DNA from: GWA2-46-15 sp964551525
Lineage (GTDB): Bacteria; Patescibacteriota; Minisyncoccia; Minisyncoccales; GWA2-46-15
Length of the DNA: 5,921 nucleotides
Assembly (NCBI GenBank): GCA_964551525.1
Contig: CAZKCH010000023.1
Coordinates: forward strand, 1-5,921
Reading direction: 5' to 3'
A model generated the notes under the pieces. It did no database searches. It saw only the letters and a list, made by a program, of their open reading frames with translations, and was not told where the DNA came from. The position numbers and the translations under genes were made by a program. This document shows positions 4,850-5,921 of the stretch, in pieces; the first letter of the stretch is position 1, and each line of letters starts with the position of its first letter.

Positions 4850-5296
4850 ATGAAGAAATTATTTGTTTTACTTGTATTAGCGAGCGTGGTCGTGCCTATG
4901 GCAACGGCAATGGCGGCTGGCGATAAGCCAGTTGACTGCTGCAGGATGGTAAAAGGAATGACGTTGAGCGGTGAAACATTTGCGGAAAATGAGTGTCCCA
5001 AAGCCGCTGGCGGAGATTGTACTGGCCTCGTGTGTACTAGACAAGAAGATACAGAGAAATGGGGAGTATTTTGCATCTTGAATGTTTTGAACGCCGGTCT
5101 TAATTGGGTTTTTGTCTTCTTGATGATTTTTGTCGTGATTTTGACCATTCTTGGCGCCATTGACATCATGAATCAGTCCGATCCGGCAAAAAGCATTACC
5201 GGCAGGAATAAGATTATGATGGCCGCAGTCGGTCTCTTGATTGCCTTGATTGCCAGAGCCGTGCCTTCATTGGTAAAAGCCGTTCTCGGATACTAA
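4850..5296 (+). CDS. T4SS pilin-like membrane protein 2, Cys-rich exported loop
   Basis: A 148-residue precursor. The signal peptide spans about 1-22 (MKKLFVLLVLASVV..., cleavage near AMA/A). An exported segment of about 60 residues carries six Cys (C30, C31, C49, C57, C62, C75), an even number suited to three disulfides. Two hydrophobic helices (about 84-104 and 121-143) are joined by a polar turn, NQSDPAKSITGRNK. The C-terminal half is paralogous to the preceding gene (VGLLIALIARAVPSLVKAVL against VGLLVVFLARGISSLITALL). The Cys-rich segment is what differs, so the two may be distinct subunits of one surface structure. Start: the only ATG before the signal peptide, with no Shine-Dalgarno. 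Expression could come by read-through from 4421 or from a local promoter near the 4798 palindrome. A strong terminator follows 24 nt after the stop. T4SS-pilin assignment is by architecture. Confidence 0.7.
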   Translation: MKKLFVLLVLASVVVPMATAMAAGDKPVDCCRMVKGMTLSGETFAENECPKAAGGDCTGLVCTRQEDTEKWGVFCILNVLNAGLNWVFVFLMIFVVILTILGAIDIMNQSDPAKSITGRNKIMMAAVGLLIALIARAVPSLVKAVLGY

Positions 5297-5320
5297 ATCA
5301 GTTCGGTCTATTAAACCAAG

Positions 5321-5347
5321 CAAAAACGGCTGATAAAGCCGTTTTTG
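5321..5347. terminator. Bidirectional intrinsic terminator
   Basis: Perfect 11-bp stem: CAAAAACGGCT (5321-5331) pairs with AGCCGTTTTTG (5337-5347), with loop GATAA. The right arm ends in TTTTTG on the plus strand and the complementary arm supplies TTTTTG on the minus strand. It therefore ends transcription of the pilin-like genes (stop at 5296) and of the tRNA (3' end at 5365) arriving from the other side. Confidence 0.88.
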
Positions 5348-5364
5348 TGTTGAAATAAAAATTA

Positions 5365-5447
5365 TGCCGAGGGCGAGAGTTGAACTCGCACGAGCTTGCG
5401 CTCACAGCGCCCTAAACGCTGCGTGTCTGCCATTTCACCACCTCGGC
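5365..5447 (-). tRNA. tRNA-Leu, anticodon UAG
   Basis: An 83-nt minus-strand tRNA. The 7-bp acceptor stem is GCCGAGG/CCTCGGC with discriminator A. The anticodon arm is CAGCG-TTTAGGG-CGCTG, giving anticodon UAG and reading CUA and probably other CUN codons. A class II long variable arm forms GAGC-GCAA-GCTC, as expected for Leu. The T arm is GCGAG-TTCAACT-CTCGC. The 3' CCA is not encoded (TAA follows), so it must be added after transcription. The gene starts 14 nt after the hsp20 stop on the same strand and ends 17 nt before the shared terminator, so it is probably processed from an hsp20 read-through transcript or uses a promoter inside hsp20. Confidence 0.96.
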
Positions 5448-5461
5448 CCTCAGCCGCTTAA

Positions 5462-5921
5462 TCACTTAATTTCTAATTTCGTCACCCTCTCTTTATTAAT
5501 CTTTGGCATCTTAATCGTCAAGACCCCGTCTTTGAGAAGCGCTTCTGCTCTTGAAGCGTCAACTTCTGTGGGTAAAACAAATTGCCGGGAAAAAGCGCCC
5601 CAATAGCATTCTTTGATGATATAATCGTTTTTGCTGATGGTTTCATCTTTGTGCCGGCTGCCTTTTATCTGAACAATGCCGTTTTCAATCACCACCTCAA
5701 TGTCGGCCGGCTTGATGCCGCCGATGGCGGCCTGGACAACAATCTGGCTGTCGGTTTGATAAACATCAATGGCTATTTGGCCTTCTTCTTCAGGGTTCTC
5801 GGTAAAATCCGCTTTTTTAATTTTAGTCGGTTCTGTTTCTTCTTTTTCTTCTAGCTCTTCTTTAATGGCAATCGCCTCTTTTATTTCCGGCGCATGTCTT
5901 ATTACCGGCGCTGACACCGGT
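5462..5921 (-). CDS. Small heat-shock protein Hsp20 (alpha-crystallin family), 5' end open
   Basis: An ATP-independent holdase chaperone that binds unfolding proteins and forms oligomers in the cytoplasm. Numbered from the GTG at 5917, 151 residues are visible. A charged, Glu/Lys-rich N-terminal arm (1-44) precedes an alpha-crystallin domain from about 46 to 140, with GQIAIDVYQTDSQIVVQAAI as the first strands, DIEVVIENGIVQIKG in the middle, and the hallmark DGVLTIKMPK (130-139). A short tail ends KLEIK, whose L-E-I can serve as the I/L-x-I oligomerisation motif. The stop is TGA. The frame stays open to the right edge and no Shine-Dalgarno can be checked, so GTG 5917 is only a possible start and the true one may lie outside. 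No CIRCE or other heat-shock element is visible here because the promoter would be off the window. tRNA-Leu follows 14 nt downstream. Confidence 0.92.
   Translation of the reverse strand, partial: PVSAPVIRHAPEIKEAIAIKEELEEKEETEPTKIKKADFTENPEEEGQIAIDVYQTDSQIVVQAAIGGIKPADIEVVIENGIVQIKGSRHKDETISKNDYIIKECYWGAFSRQFVLPTEVDASRAEALLKDGVLTIKMPKINKERVTKLEIK

Noticed and set aside
5462..5464. Reassigned TGA (Gly), as in Gracilibacteria/Absconditabacteria
   Set aside because: hsp20 ends naturally at this TGA just after its C-terminal motif, and reading through would run into the tRNA gene.
5364..5606. Plus-strand 80-codon reading frame
   Set aside because: It begins inside the antisense of tRNA-Leu and continues through the antisense of hsp20, with no independent support.

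Overview
The window reads as a bacterial chromosome segment, most likely from the Candidate Phyla Radiation (Patescibacteria, Parcubacteria-like). This placement is an inference. It rests on most start codons lacking a Shine-Dalgarno sequence, two short signal-peptide/two-helix proteins of the T4SS-pilin type common in CPR genomes, a small heat-shock protein of the style seen there, and tightly packed genes. TGA acts as a normal stop at the hsp20 gene, which argues against the recoded Gracilibacteria/Absconditabacteria lineages. No 16S rRNA or other decisive marker is present.

Layout. Positions 1-237 (minus) hold the 5' part of an Ala/Glu-rich coiled-coil protein that runs off the left edge. 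Positions 238-410 are a divergent control region. It has a near-consensus minus-strand promoter, a GTGAGT/ACTCAC palindrome at its start site, a nested GC-rich hairpin in the leader, and a plus-strand promoter pointing the other way. From 411 a compact plus-strand cluster runs as follows: metallo-beta-lactamase-fold hydrolase (411-1064), an 81-aa single-pass membrane protein (1069-1314), gyrA (1298-3883, overlapping the previous gene by 17 nt) and a class I SAM methyltransferase (3885-4406, 1 nt after the gyrA stop). A consensus promoter inside the end of the methyltransferase gene drives the first of two paralogous pilin-like genes (4421-4768 and 4850-5296), with a 16-bp perfect palindrome between them. 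A bidirectional hairpin terminator (5321-5347) separates them from a minus-strand unit that reads hsp20 (5462 to the right edge) and then tRNA-Leu(UAG) (5365-5447).

The most striking signal is a 46-nt palindromic sequence found twice inside gyrA, at codons 8-23 and at about codons 742-757. The copies are 40/46 identical, have a compensatory base-pair change in the inner stem, and are read in different frames without a stop. Both fall where extra residues are tolerable (the N-terminal extension and an apparent inter-blade loop of the C-terminal domain). This looks like a dispersed palindromic element that can sit in protein-coding sequence, analogous in behaviour to Rickettsia palindromic elements. 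A third, looser palindrome with the same nested architecture lies in the 5' control region.

For two plus-strand units (411 and 4421) a well-spaced -35/-10 pair ends 6-8 nt before the ATG, so the transcripts would be leaderless. The coiled-coil gene instead has a roughly 80-nt leader and the only strong Shine-Dalgarno in the window.
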